A DNA stretch of 64,000 nt, taken from positions 558,001 to 622,000 of the forward strand of contig NZ_QEQL01000001.1 in assembly GCF_003097135.1 (NCBI RefSeq). The letters run 5' to 3'. The first letter of the stretch is position 1, and every line of letters starts with the position of its first letter. Position numbers and translations under genes: made by a program. Of the stretch, positions 22,485-29,261 are shown piece by piece. This DNA is from Pseudomonas sp. URIL14HWK12:I12. GTDB lineage: Bacteria; Pseudomonadota; Gammaproteobacteria; Pseudomonadales; Pseudomonadaceae. The notes under the pieces are model-generated. The model was given only the letters and a program-made list of their open reading frames with translations, was not told where the DNA came from and searched no databases.

Positions 22485-22560
22485 AGCTGCCTGTCGCCGG
22501 CAGGGTACAAGGATAGGCTCGGATCTCATTCGAGACTTCGGAGATTCGCAAAACGCTTGA
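22219..22560 (+). CDS. Small phage protein, probable DNA-binding
   Basis: 113 aa (MAMTQAERSAKAAGKRQAAQEEELRLRVRPGTKQALADLMAWAELEEQGEALTLMIHHLQALG). AAGGA precedes the ATG. The strand LRLRVRPGTKQALADLMAWAELEEQGEALTLMIHHL is a ribbon-helix-helix-like pattern. VSENVAQKLEAACRRQGTRIGSDLI may be a second one. The first 266 nt are overlapped by the low-complexity tail of the AP2/HNH frame. This frame has the better protein character. Confidence 0.7.
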   Translation: MAMTQAERSAKAAGKRQAAQEEELRLRVRPGTKQALADLMAWAELEEQGEALTLMIHHLQALGPAVAVRFLTPPRHEITVSENVAQKLEAACRRQGTRIGSDLIRDFGDSQNA

Positions 22561-22855
22561 AAACTTCAGCGACGTCATACGCTAACTGGGTAGAAATATC
22601 GATTGGAAACCCATCCACGTATCCAACGAGGCCGGTTCCGGAAGCCGCATATCGATGGCCGCGGTACGAGTTCATCAGATCCTGAATTTCCTGAGTTATT
22701 TCAGAAGCATGCTTCCGGAAAAACTCGTCATTCACTTCAGGAAGACGGTAGTAATCCCACTCTACACGGACCTTTCCACGTCTCTCCTGCACAGTAACTG
22801 TTGACGTTTCGTAGCCACTGCTCCAGCGCCCTTTTGAGTAAAAGCCGACGGACAT
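22526..22855 (-). CDS. Minus-strand insert in the rightward operon, unknown function
   Basis: 109 aa from the ATG at 22855 (MSVGFYSKGRWSSGYETSTVTVQERRGKVRVEWDYYRLPEVNDEFFRKHASEITQEIQDLM), with AAAGGAG upstream. It ends FPIDISTQLAYDVAEVFKRFANLRSLE. It is the only minus-strand gene in the 10-kb plus-strand operon and its 3' end overlaps the convergent neighbour by 35 nt. It must have its own promoter. This is a typical position for a moron. Family not recognised. Confidence 0.65.
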   Translation of the reverse strand: MSVGFYSKGRWSSGYETSTVTVQERRGKVRVEWDYYRLPEVNDEFFRKHASEITQEIQDLMNSYRGHRYAASGTGLVGYVDGFPIDISTQLAYDVAEVFKRFANLRSLE

Positions 22856-22915
22856 AGATTCTCCTTTCCCACCCGGCTCCATGCCGGCGTGTCAATCAAA
22901 CACCATTCCCCACCC

Positions 22916-22970
22916 ATTTACCACCACGCCCCTCCAGGCACAGGAGGATGGAGCGTGGATGGAGGAAAGC
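22916..22970 (+). repeat. Pre-start leader repeat, copy A
   Basis: A C-rich stretch (CCCCACCCAT, then CCACCACGCCCC) leads into a hairpin CCTCC/GGAGG with an outer CCACGC/GCGTGG pairing, then a strong ribosome site. It shares CACCCAT and CCACCACGCCC with copy B. Confidence 0.5.
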
Positions 22971-23489
22971 ATGAAGCCCCGGATCGAAAAGAAGCTCAGC
23001 CATCGACTGGTGAGGATTTTCGAAGGCACCCGCGTGTTCGACTCCGTTTGGATCGACGACGAATACTACCGGCACCCACTTTTTAGCTGGGGCGAAGCGC
23101 TGACACCAAGCCAGATCCGCTTCAACAAAGAGTGCAATGTAAAGGTGAACCACGTGCCAAGCGTCGGCGGCGAGCCGGACTATTGGGGCGAAGGCACCGA
23201 CCATTTCACGGTACTGAGCGCCTACCGTGACAGGGTTTGGTCTGAGATTCTCTACACGGATCGGCTCTGCAAGCTTGACTGCAAATGGCCCCGCCCCGAA
23301 GAAGGTACTGCCGAGTTTGAGGAGTGGCAGGCCGAGAAAAACGCTCTGCTTGACCAGGCCCGCCGTGCATATCGCCGGCAACGGCCAGGCAATCGCCTCA
23401 TGGCTCACGCCCGAGGCGAAGCGGCATCTGTACGTGCCAGCGAAGCTGAAGAGGCGCGCAAACGTGCTGAACGGCGTGCCTCACGCTGA
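22971..23489 (+). CDS. Phage protein, unknown function
   Basis: 172 aa from the ATG at 22971 (MKPRIEKKLSHRLVRIFEGTRVFDSVWIDDEYYRHPLFSWGEALTPSQIRFN), with GGAGG seven nt upstream. It is rich in Trp, Tyr and acidic residues in the middle (GGEPDYWGEGTDHFTVLSAYRDRVW) and ends in an Arg/Ala/Glu helix. It is preceded by one of the repeated leader elements. No family recognised. Confidence 0.65.
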   Translation: MKPRIEKKLSHRLVRIFEGTRVFDSVWIDDEYYRHPLFSWGEALTPSQIRFNKECNVKVNHVPSVGGEPDYWGEGTDHFTVLSAYRDRVWSEILYTDRLCKLDCKWPRPEEGTAEFEEWQAEKNALLDQARRAYRRQRPGNRLMAHARGEAASVRASEAEEARKRAERRASR

Positions 23490-23496
23490 GATACCC

Positions 23497-23555
23497 ATCA
23501 CCCCTCACCCATCGCCACCACGCCCAGGCAGGCGGGCGGCTGTCTGGAGCACCAC
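23497..23555 (+). repeat. Pre-start leader repeat, copy B
   Basis: It follows the previous stop with CACCCCTCACCCATCGCCA, then a GC-rich hairpin region and GGCTGTCTGGAGCA just before the methylase ATG. The last 14 nt are identical to copy C. Confidence 0.55.
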
Positions 23556-24401
23556 ATGAACATTGAAGCGCCGGTGATCCGTTATCACGGCTCGAAATTC
23601 CGGCTGGCGCCTTGGGTCATCCAACACCTGCCGGCCCACACCTGCTACGTCGAGCCATTCGGCGGCGCCGCCGGCGTCCTGATGCAGAAGGCCAGGTCCT
23701 ATGCCGAGGTCTACAACGACCTGGATGGCGATATCGTGAACCTGTTTCGAGTGCTGCAGGATCAGGTGGCCCGAGCTGCCCTGTTCGAGGCGGTGGTGCT
23801 CACGCCATATGCCCGGGCGGAATTCGAACGCGCATGGGAACCTGCCCAGTCCCCGATCGAGCGCGCGCGGCGGACGATCATCCGGGCTCAAATGGGATTC
23901 GGTTCCGCAGGTGCTACCAAAGGCGCCACGGGATTTCGTATCGACACGAAGCGCGACTACGGCACTGCTCAGTCGCTGTGGGCCCAATACCCAGCCTCGA
24001 TCGCGGCCGTGGGGGAACGCCTCGCTGGCGTGCTCATTGAGAACCGGCCGGCGATCGAGGTGATGCGAGCGCACGATGCCCCGACAACGCTGCACTACGT
24101 CGACCCACCCTACGTGCACGACACGCGGTACCGCGGCGCCTCGAACGGCCGTTACTACCGCCATGAAATGGATGACGGCCAACACGCCGAGCTGCTGAAT
24201 GCTTTGCTCGAGCTAGACGGAATGGTCGTGCTGTCCGGTTACCCATGCGAGCTGTACGACCAGGCCCTGGCAGGCTGGACGCGACACAGCACAAGCGCCC
24301 GCATCTCAGCCGGGCGCGGCACCACCACTCGCACTGAGTGCCTTTGGCTCAACCCCGCTTGTCATCGTCAGTCGACGCAGCTCGGCCTTTTCGGTTCCTG
24401 A
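23556..24401 (+). CDS. Phage DNA adenine methylase, Dam/D12 class
   Basis: 281 aa. The D12-class N6-adenine methyltransferase layout is clear: VIRYHGSKFRLAPWVIQHLPAHTCYVEPFGGAAGVLMQK (SAM motif FxGxG equivalent), EVYNDLDGDIVNLFRVLQ, and the catalytic THYVDPPYV-type motif as LHYVDPPYVHDTRY. VVLSGYPCELYD is also typical. Solitary phage Dam enzymes can protect phage DNA from restriction or affect packaging and replication timing. No cognate restriction gene is nearby, so it is an orphan enzyme. Confidence 0.88.
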   Translation: MNIEAPVIRYHGSKFRLAPWVIQHLPAHTCYVEPFGGAAGVLMQKARSYAEVYNDLDGDIVNLFRVLQDQVARAALFEAVVLTPYARAEFERAWEPAQSPIERARRTIIRAQMGFGSAGATKGATGFRIDTKRDYGTAQSLWAQYPASIAAVGERLAGVLIENRPAIEVMRAHDAPTTLHYVDPPYVHDTRYRGASNGRYYRHEMDDGQHAELLNALLELDGMVVLSGYPCELYDQALAGWTRHSTSARISAGRGTTTRTECLWLNPACHRQSTQLGLFGS

Positions 24402-24460
24402 CCCCTCCCCCTTACACCACATCGCCAGCCCGGCAGGCCCAGGGCTGTCTGGAGCAGCTC
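24402..24460 (+). repeat. Pre-start leader repeat, copy C
   Basis: CCCCTCCCCC, then CACATCGCCAGCCCGGCAGG and CCCAGGGCTGTCTGGAGCA before the next ATG. GGCTGTCTGGAGCA is identical to copy B. Confidence 0.55.
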
Positions 24461-24724
24461 ATGTTCAAAAAAGTGTTTACCGGAATCCCGACCTTCGCTG
24501 CCTACCACCAAGCCCAAGCCTGGCTGAAGAGCCACGGTTACAGCTACGGGCCTTCATCGCATGATGGGCCGTGCGCAATCTTCAAGGGCGACTGCGTCAT
24601 CAGCAAATGGCGGAATCTCAGCGCTAAAGAGCGAAAGGCAGTTGACGGCATTCTCGACGGCGATATCCGCAATGGCCCGGTCACGGTGCATCTGAAGGTA
24701 GCTCCGCAATCGGAGGCAGCATGA
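24461..24724 (+). CDS. Small phage protein, unknown function
   Basis: 87 aa from the ATG at 24461 (MFKKVFTGIPTFAAYHQAQAWLKSHGYSYGPSSHDGPCAIFKGDCVISKWRNLS), with TGGAG upstream. The sequence KWRNLSAKERKAVDGILDGDIRNGPVTVHLK suggests a compact alpha/beta fold. The longer upstream frame overlaps the methylase and the repeat, and is not used. Similar small ORFs are frequent in Pseudomonas phages. Function unknown. Confidence 0.65.
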   Translation: MFKKVFTGIPTFAAYHQAQAWLKSHGYSYGPSSHDGPCAIFKGDCVISKWRNLSAKERKAVDGILDGDIRNGPVTVHLKVAPQSEAA

Positions 24725-24885
24725 TCCCCATCACCACGAACGAAGCCCGGGCCCTGGCCCAGGCAGAGCTGCGACGCATCGCCGAACTAGAAGCGGCCGG
24801 CCTGCTGAACCGCATCCACAACTACGGCGCGCTGGGCCCGGTCCGGCGTCTGGCCATTGCTCGAGGTACCGCACCATGCAAGTGA
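24721..24885 (+). CDS. Small helical phage protein
   Basis: 54 aa (MIPITTNEARALAQAELRRIAELEAAGLLNRIHNYGALGPVRRLAIARGT). ATGA-coupled to the previous gene and overlapping the next start by 10 nt. Mostly one amphipathic helix. Function unknown. Confidence 0.55.
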   Translation: MIPITTNEARALAQAELRRIAELEAAGLLNRIHNYGALGPVRRLAIARGTAPCK

Positions 24886-25544
24886 AGGAACGACCGATCC
24901 TGTTCAGCGCGCCGATGGTGCGCGCCATTCTGGAGGGGCGGAAGACGGTGACGCGGCGCCCGTGCAAGCCGCAGCCAAGCCCCCATGCGCACACGAAATC
25001 TGCGGACGGCAACGCAATGGGCTCGTGGTGGGAAACCGCGAAGCAGATCCAGCGATGCCCCTACGGCCAGCCTGGCGACCGGCTGTGGGTGCGCGAGAGC
25101 TTCTGGCAGGCCGGAGATTGGATATCGACTTACCCCGAAGACGACGAAGGTCATTGGTCTGGCTCTCGCCGTGTCCATTACCGGGTGGATGGCGAGCCGC
25201 CGAACGAGCCGAACCATCATTACCCTAACGGGCTGCGCAATGGCTCCTTCTCTGCTGCCGATCCGCACAAAATCTGGCGCGCGCGTCCCAGCATCCACAT
25301 GCCCCGCTGGGCCAGCCGCATCCTGCTGGAGATCACCGAGGTGCGCGTCGAGCGCCTGCAGGATATCAGCGAGGAGCAAGCCGAAGCAGAGGGCGTTGAC
25401 TTCCTAAGGTCTATTCCCGACTGCGATGAAACGCTCACAGCCAGGCAGTTGTTCGAGTGCCTGTGGGATTCCATCAACGGCGCCAGCGCCTGGGACGCCA
25501 ACCCCTGGGTGTGGGCAGTTTCGTTTCGGAGAGTGGAGGCTTAA
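24876..25544 (+). CDS. ASCH/PUA-like phage protein
   Basis: 222 aa. The start KERPILFSAPMVRAILEGRKTVTRRPCKPQ and the later GQPGDRLWVRESFW, HMPRWASRILLEITEVRVERLQDISEEQAEAEGV and NPWVWAVSFRRVEA are typical of a widespread phage family with an ASCH-like (PUA-related) fold. The GDRLWVRE and MPRWASRI motifs line the presumed RNA or nucleotide pocket. It is sometimes called a morphogenetic protein without real evidence. Function is unsettled. Confidence 0.75.
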   Translation: MQVKERPILFSAPMVRAILEGRKTVTRRPCKPQPSPHAHTKSADGNAMGSWWETAKQIQRCPYGQPGDRLWVRESFWQAGDWISTYPEDDEGHWSGSRRVHYRVDGEPPNEPNHHYPNGLRNGSFSAADPHKIWRARPSIHMPRWASRILLEITEVRVERLQDISEEQAEAEGVDFLRSIPDCDETLTARQLFECLWDSINGASAWDANPWVWAVSFRRVEA

Positions 25545-25619
25545 CACATCGCAAATTGTCGGGAAACCGACACTCATTCTCGAAAACACTGGTGCCTCAA
25601 CAAGATTGAGGCAAAACCC

Positions 25620-25808
25620 ATGCTGCACACTTTCGCAAGAGCTATCGTCGATACCGCTCCCATCCATAGCCGTAAATCGCTGAATAGATTCCTCCGTCGA
25701 GTTGACCGCTGGAGCAATCGGCTTTATCGCAAGGGTCTGATCGACTTGGCAGCGCGCCAAGACATCCGCCGGCATATTGCTGGTGCGATCATGCATCCAA
25801 CTACCTAA
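25620..25808 (+). CDS. Small basic phage protein, unknown function
   Basis: 62 aa (MLHTFARAIVDTAPIHSRKSLNRFLRRVDRWSNRLYRKGLIDLAARQDIRRHIAGAIM). GAGG lies 12 nt upstream of the ATG, which is rather far. Mostly basic helices with RFLRRVDRWSNRLYRKG. Could bind nucleic acid. No family recognised. Confidence 0.5.
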   Translation: MLHTFARAIVDTAPIHSRKSLNRFLRRVDRWSNRLYRKGLIDLAARQDIRRHIAGAIMHPTT

Positions 25809-25859
25809 CCCCTTCCCCACCTATTGAGCCTGCCGGCGCCCGGCGGGCGGAGCTATGTC

Positions 25860-26294
25860 ATGGCTTTACCCTATGAAAACGCCACCAGTGGCGATAAGGC
25901 GTTCGCAGAAATCCAGAAGATCCTCGGCAAGTTCGGATGTGACAACTACGGGATCATGCACAAGGCACGCGAGCAGATCACGCTGGTGCAGTTCGAGCAT
26001 CGCGGTCGCGTCGTCCAACTGCCCGGGCACTGGGGAGGCTATGCCACGGCATGGCTTCGCGAACACCCGCACACAAGCCGTATGCGCTCAACGCCGGCCG
26101 AGCACAAGCAAAAAGCTGCCGATGTCGCCCAAGTCGCGGTGTGCTCGCTGTTGCGCGATTGGGTGAAGGCCCAGGTCATCGCGGTCGAGTGCGAGCTGAT
26201 GACCTTCGAAGAAGTGTTCATGCCCCACATGCTGCTACCGGACGGCAGACGCATGGTCGAGGCTGCTCAGAAATTGCTACCAACCCCCGAATAA
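25860..26294 (+). CDS. Phage protein, unknown function
   Basis: 144 aa from the ATG at 25860 (MALPYENATSGDKAFAEIQKILGKFGCDNYGIMHKAREQITLVQFEHRGRVVQLPGHWGGYATAWL). GGAG lies nine nt upstream. The N-terminal half is alpha/beta, and the C-terminal half helical (EHKQKAADVAQVAVCSLLRDWVKAQVIAVECELMTFEEVFMPHMLL). This type of protein is common near phage integrases of Pseudomonas, with no known function. Confidence 0.65.
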   Translation: MALPYENATSGDKAFAEIQKILGKFGCDNYGIMHKAREQITLVQFEHRGRVVQLPGHWGGYATAWLREHPHTSRMRSTPAEHKQKAADVAQVAVCSLLRDWVKAQVIAVECELMTFEEVFMPHMLLPDGRRMVEAAQKLLPTPE

Positions 26295-26329
26295 CCCCGA
26301 CCGCCGCCCCGGGCGGCCTGGAGAAGAAC

Positions 26330-26575
26330 ATGGAACCCGAAATCATCCACATCCCTGAGCTGGCCAAGCTGCTTGGCCGTAGCGAATCTTCCATCCGAAG
26401 CGCGCGCCAGGCCGGCGCCGCTTGGCTGCCGCCCTACTTCAAACAAGGGGCGCGCATCTGCTGGCGGCTCGACACCGTGCGGCGCTTTCTAAAGGAATGC
26501 GAGGAAGGGAAGCACGTCCCGGCGCGGCCTGGCCGCAAACGCCAGGCGCCGCCCACGCTGTCCAGGGTGGGCTAG
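26330..26575 (+). CDS. Putative excisionase (MerR/AlpA-like HTH)
   Basis: 81 aa from the ATG at 26330 (MEPEIIHIPELAKLLGRSESSIRSARQAGAAWLPPYFKQGARICWRLDTVRRFLKE). This is the compact winged HTH of excisionase/AlpA type, where the recognition helix is followed by PPYFKQGARICWRLDTV. A basic tail (RPGRKRQAPP) follows. It converges on the integrase with stops sharing CTAG. As the last gene of the early operon next to int, it is the best Xis candidate. Confidence 0.72.
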   Translation: MEPEIIHIPELAKLLGRSESSIRSARQAGAAWLPPYFKQGARICWRLDTVRRFLKECEEGKHVPARPGRKRQAPPTLSRVG

Positions 26576-27549
26576 CCCAGCTTGTCGGCCAAGTTATCCG
26601 GGCATAGATGCGTGTAGCGCTTGAGCATCGAAAGCGTCTTGTGCCCGGTGATACTCCCCACCTCCATGATGGATAGACCCTTCTCAAACAGGCGCGACGT
26701 GCCCTCATGGCGCAGGTCGTGAAAGTGCAGGTCGGTGACCTTGGCGTCGCGGCAGGCACGCAGGAAATACTGGCTAACCGAATGCGGGGCCAGCGAGAAC
26801 ACATTCCCATCGATGCGCGCAGGCAGCGCATCCAGCAAGGCCCTGGCTCTGGTGGACAGAGGCACCGAGCGGCGCGTGCCGTTCTTAGTCTCCTCGAGCA
26901 CGGCATACTTGCCCTTCACATTCTCCCGGCGAAGCGTCAGGAGCTCCCCCCGGCGCATAGCCGTTTCGACCGCTATCTCAATGATGGCCGGCATCTCAGC
27001 GTGGATATCTCCCGCTGCTTTCAAAACAGCCTTCAACTCAGCAGCGCTCGGGCGCCGATCGCGCTCTTTGCTGTTCTTGGGCATCCGTAGCTTCATGACC
27101 GGATTGCTCAGCCCTTCTATGCCCCAATCCTTGATGGCCACCGTATAAAGGTGGCTGATCAAGGCCAGCGCCAGTCGGACGGTATTGCTCGACGCACCCT
27201 CCTTCAGCCGGGCATCCCGGTATTCGGCCAGGTCGGAGGATTTAAGCTCAGCCAGTGACTTCGAACCATACTTGCTGGCCGACCAAGTCTTGATTCTCGC
27301 ATGCTCCTGACGCGCGCCCTTCTTCGCAGCGGACACTTCACGCTCATACCGTTCGAACGCTTGCGCTACTGTGGTGGACTCAGCCTCGCGGGTATCCACG
27401 AATCGCTTGCGCGACATGTCGCCCTCGATCTCTGCAGACCAGCGCTGAGCTTCTGCCTTGGTATCGAAGGACGCAGATAGGGAGGGGTAACCTTTCTTGC
27501 GGATTTTCGCCCGCCATGTGCCATTGGCACGCTGTTCAATAGTCGCCAT
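26572..27549 (-). CDS. int: Tyrosine integrase
   Basis: 325 aa from the ATG at 27549 (MATIEQRANGTWRAKIRKKGYPSLSASFDTKAEAQRW). An N-terminal arm-binding domain (to about residue 60) and core-binding domain (65-150) precede the catalytic domain. The expected residues are visible: Arg in AVETAMRRGELLTLRREN, HDLRHEG, the His of GSITGHKTLSMLKRYTHL and the nucleophilic Tyr in that last segment. It is transcribed away from the tRNA. Integration at tRNA-Cys is inferred from the 140-nt distance. Confidence 0.92.
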   Translation of the reverse strand: MATIEQRANGTWRAKIRKKGYPSLSASFDTKAEAQRWSAEIEGDMSRKRFVDTREAESTTVAQAFERYEREVSAAKKGARQEHARIKTWSASKYGSKSLAELKSSDLAEYRDARLKEGASSNTVRLALALISHLYTVAIKDWGIEGLSNPVMKLRMPKNSKERDRRPSAAELKAVLKAAGDIHAEMPAIIEIAVETAMRRGELLTLRRENVKGKYAVLEETKNGTRRSVPLSTRARALLDALPARIDGNVFSLAPHSVSQYFLRACRDAKVTDLHFHDLRHEGTSRLFEKGLSIMEVGSITGHKTLSMLKRYTHLCPDNLADKLG

Positions 27550-27651
27550 GCTGCGGATTTTGACGACGGGCTGCGGGACAGGCAAGAAAACTCAGTGTCC
27601 CAAAATTGTCCCAAATGATCGGGCTGGGACAATCCGCAAGCACAAAGAAAA

Positions 27652-27682
27652 ACCCCGCAAGCGCTAGCCTGCGGGGTTCTAT
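27652..27682 (-). terminator. Terminator of the tRNA-Cys transcript
   Basis: On minus, AACCCCGCA and TGCGGGGTT pair around a 10-nt loop, then TTTCTTTG. It lies just after the tRNA 3' end, on the prophage side. Confidence 0.75.
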
Positions 27683-27686
27683 GGGG

Positions 27687-27735
27687 TGGAGGCCGAGGTC
27701 GGAATCGAACCGGCGTAGACGGATTTGCAATCCGC
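27687..27735. other. Probable prophage attachment site region
   Basis: Tyrosine integrases commonly recombine in the anticodon or T-arm part of a tRNA and keep it intact. The integrase gene ends the prophage 138 nt away, on the tRNA 3' side. The matching repeat should lie at the other prophage end, left of this window, so the core cannot be defined here. Confidence 0.5.
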
Positions 27736-27760
27736 TGCATAACCACTTTGCTACTCGGCC
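27687..27760 (-). tRNA. tRNA-Cys (anticodon GCA)
   Basis: 74 nt including encoded CCA. The acceptor GGCCGAG pairs with CTCGGCC, the D-loop holds AGTGGTTA, the anticodon loop is TTGCAAA with GCA, and the T-arm is GCCGGTTCGATTCCGAC. It stands alone here. In many pseudomonads tRNA-Cys sits in a Gly-Cys-Leu cluster beside pgsA, which is not seen on its 5' side. The prophage abuts the 3' side. Confidence 0.95.
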
Positions 27761-28366
27761 CCAAATTGAAAACCAGGCTAATGCACCTGACATTCAAGAA
27801 AAGTACCTGAGACTGGCTCCAACCTTCACTCTAACTTCTTGATAAACAAGGGTTTTGTTGGCCTGCCTCAGCAATGGACGCAATTCTGGACTGCTTACCG
27901 TGTGTTGTCAACCGCTTGGGGAAGAAATATTGCCATGCACCGCGATCTGCAGTGCGTGCATTGCGCTCCCTCCTCCGCCCGGCTCCGTTCCAGTGGTAAT
28001 GGCATTGAAGATAAACGTTTTACCACTCGTCAGCACGTCACAAATAAACAGGAATCCTTGATCCCGTCGCTCCCTCTCATTCAATGCATCGCCTAGCGGC
28101 AAGGCTCACCGATGATAGAGACGAGGAATCGACCATGAATCACTCGAATCGAAGCAGTTTTCTCAAGGCGCTTGAAAAAGCCTGCGCCGCAGATCGCAAA
28201 AGCTGGCGCAACTGAGACAAGCCAAGCCGCCGATCGAAGCGGCATCGCACGGCCCATCGCCAACCTTCTTTATCCCGCTTACATGCGAAACCGCGAACGC
28301 TCGGGGCGGCAACCCACCGCCGCGCCTGGTGTTACACCGGTTATCAAAGCTCAGGATGTCACGACA
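27761..28366. other. Junction region between tRNA-Cys and the SDR gene
   Basis: About 600 nt without a convincing gene. It contains the tRNA promoter region. One tiny frame, 28135-28215 (26 aa, MNHSNRSSFLKALEKACAADRKSWRN), has GAGGAA upstream and might be a leader peptide. An extension of the SDR frame back to 28172 lacks start signals and family similarity. Confidence 0.4.
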
Positions 28367-29224
28367 ATGAAAGAATATCCCCGCCCCCCGTTCAAGGTTC
28401 AGCCGCAACGCACACCCGGTGACCAGTACAAGATGAACCCAGTACCCGACTGCGGTGAAGAAAGTTACCGCGGGCATGGTCGGCTCGATGGAAAAGTCGC
28501 CTTGATTACCGGTGCCGACAGCGGTATCGGCAGGGCCGTGGCAATCGCCTTTGCCCGGGAAGGCGCTGACATTGCCCTGGCGTATCTGGACGAACACGAG
28601 GACGCCCGCGACACCGCCGCCTGGGTCGAACGCGCGGGCCGCCAATGCCTGCTGCTGCCCGGTGACCTGCAGCAACTCGATCAGTGCAAAAGCGTTGTCG
28701 ACCTCACCGTCCAGCGCTTCGGCCGAATCGACGTGCTGGTCAACAACGCCGCCTTCCAGATGACCCACCCCACGCTGGAGAGCATTCCGGACGAGGAATG
28801 GACCCGCACCTTCGATATCAACATCACCGCCATGTTTCGCATCTGCCAGGCTGCAGTGCCCCACATGCCAAGCGGCGGGTCGATCATCAATACCAGCTCT
28901 GTGAATTCGGACATGCCACGCCCTGATCTGCTGCCCTATGCAAGCACCAAAGGCGCAATTGCGAACTTCAGTGCAGGGCTGGCCCAGTTGCTCGGCAAAC
29001 GCGGCATCCGCGTGAACAGCGTTGCCCCAGGCCCGATCTGGACCCCCCTGATCATCGCCACCATGCCCGCTGAATCGGTGGAGTCTTTCGGTGCCGAGAC
29101 GCCGCTGGGCCGGCCAGGCCAGCCGGTCGAGCTGGCGCCGGTCTACGTGCTGCTCGCCTCTGACGAGGGCAGTTACCTCTCCGGTGAACGCTTCGGCGTC
29201 ACAGGCGGCAGGCCGATTCTCTGA
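28367..29224 (+). CDS. SDR-family oxidoreductase
   Basis: 285 aa from the ATG at 28367 (MKEYPRPPFKVQPQRTPGDQYKMNPVPDCGEESYRGHGRLDGKVALITGADSGIGRAVAIAFAREGAD). The NAD(P) motif is TGADSGIG, followed by NNAA at the fourth strand, catalytic Ser in INTSSVNS, and YASTKGA with the Tyr and Lys. The long N-terminal extension ahead of GKVALITGADSG is typical of the YghA/GsiB-like general stress SDRs. Its substrate is unknown. The dehydrogenase downstream starts 38 nt after the stop, so they may be co-transcribed. Confidence 0.85.
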   Translation: MKEYPRPPFKVQPQRTPGDQYKMNPVPDCGEESYRGHGRLDGKVALITGADSGIGRAVAIAFAREGADIALAYLDEHEDARDTAAWVERAGRQCLLLPGDLQQLDQCKSVVDLTVQRFGRIDVLVNNAAFQMTHPTLESIPDEEWTRTFDINITAMFRICQAAVPHMPSGGSIINTSSVNSDMPRPDLLPYASTKGAIANFSAGLAQLLGKRGIRVNSVAPGPIWTPLIIATMPAESVESFGAETPLGRPGQPVELAPVYVLLASDEGSYLSGERFGVTGGRPIL

Positions 29225-29261
29225 TCTTGCTATTTCCCTCACATTTCAATGGAGCACCGCC

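Noticed and set aside
23556..24401. Restriction-modification system around the Dam-type gene
   Set aside because: No endonuclease gene is adjacent. The neighbours are small phage genes, so the methylase is an orphan.
27839..28096. 85-aa plus-strand reading frame after tRNA-Cys
   Set aside because: No ribosome site, poor composition, no family. The region looks non-coding.
28163..29242. 359-aa minus-strand reading frame
   Set aside because: Complement of the SDR gene, with His/Gly-rich shadow composition.
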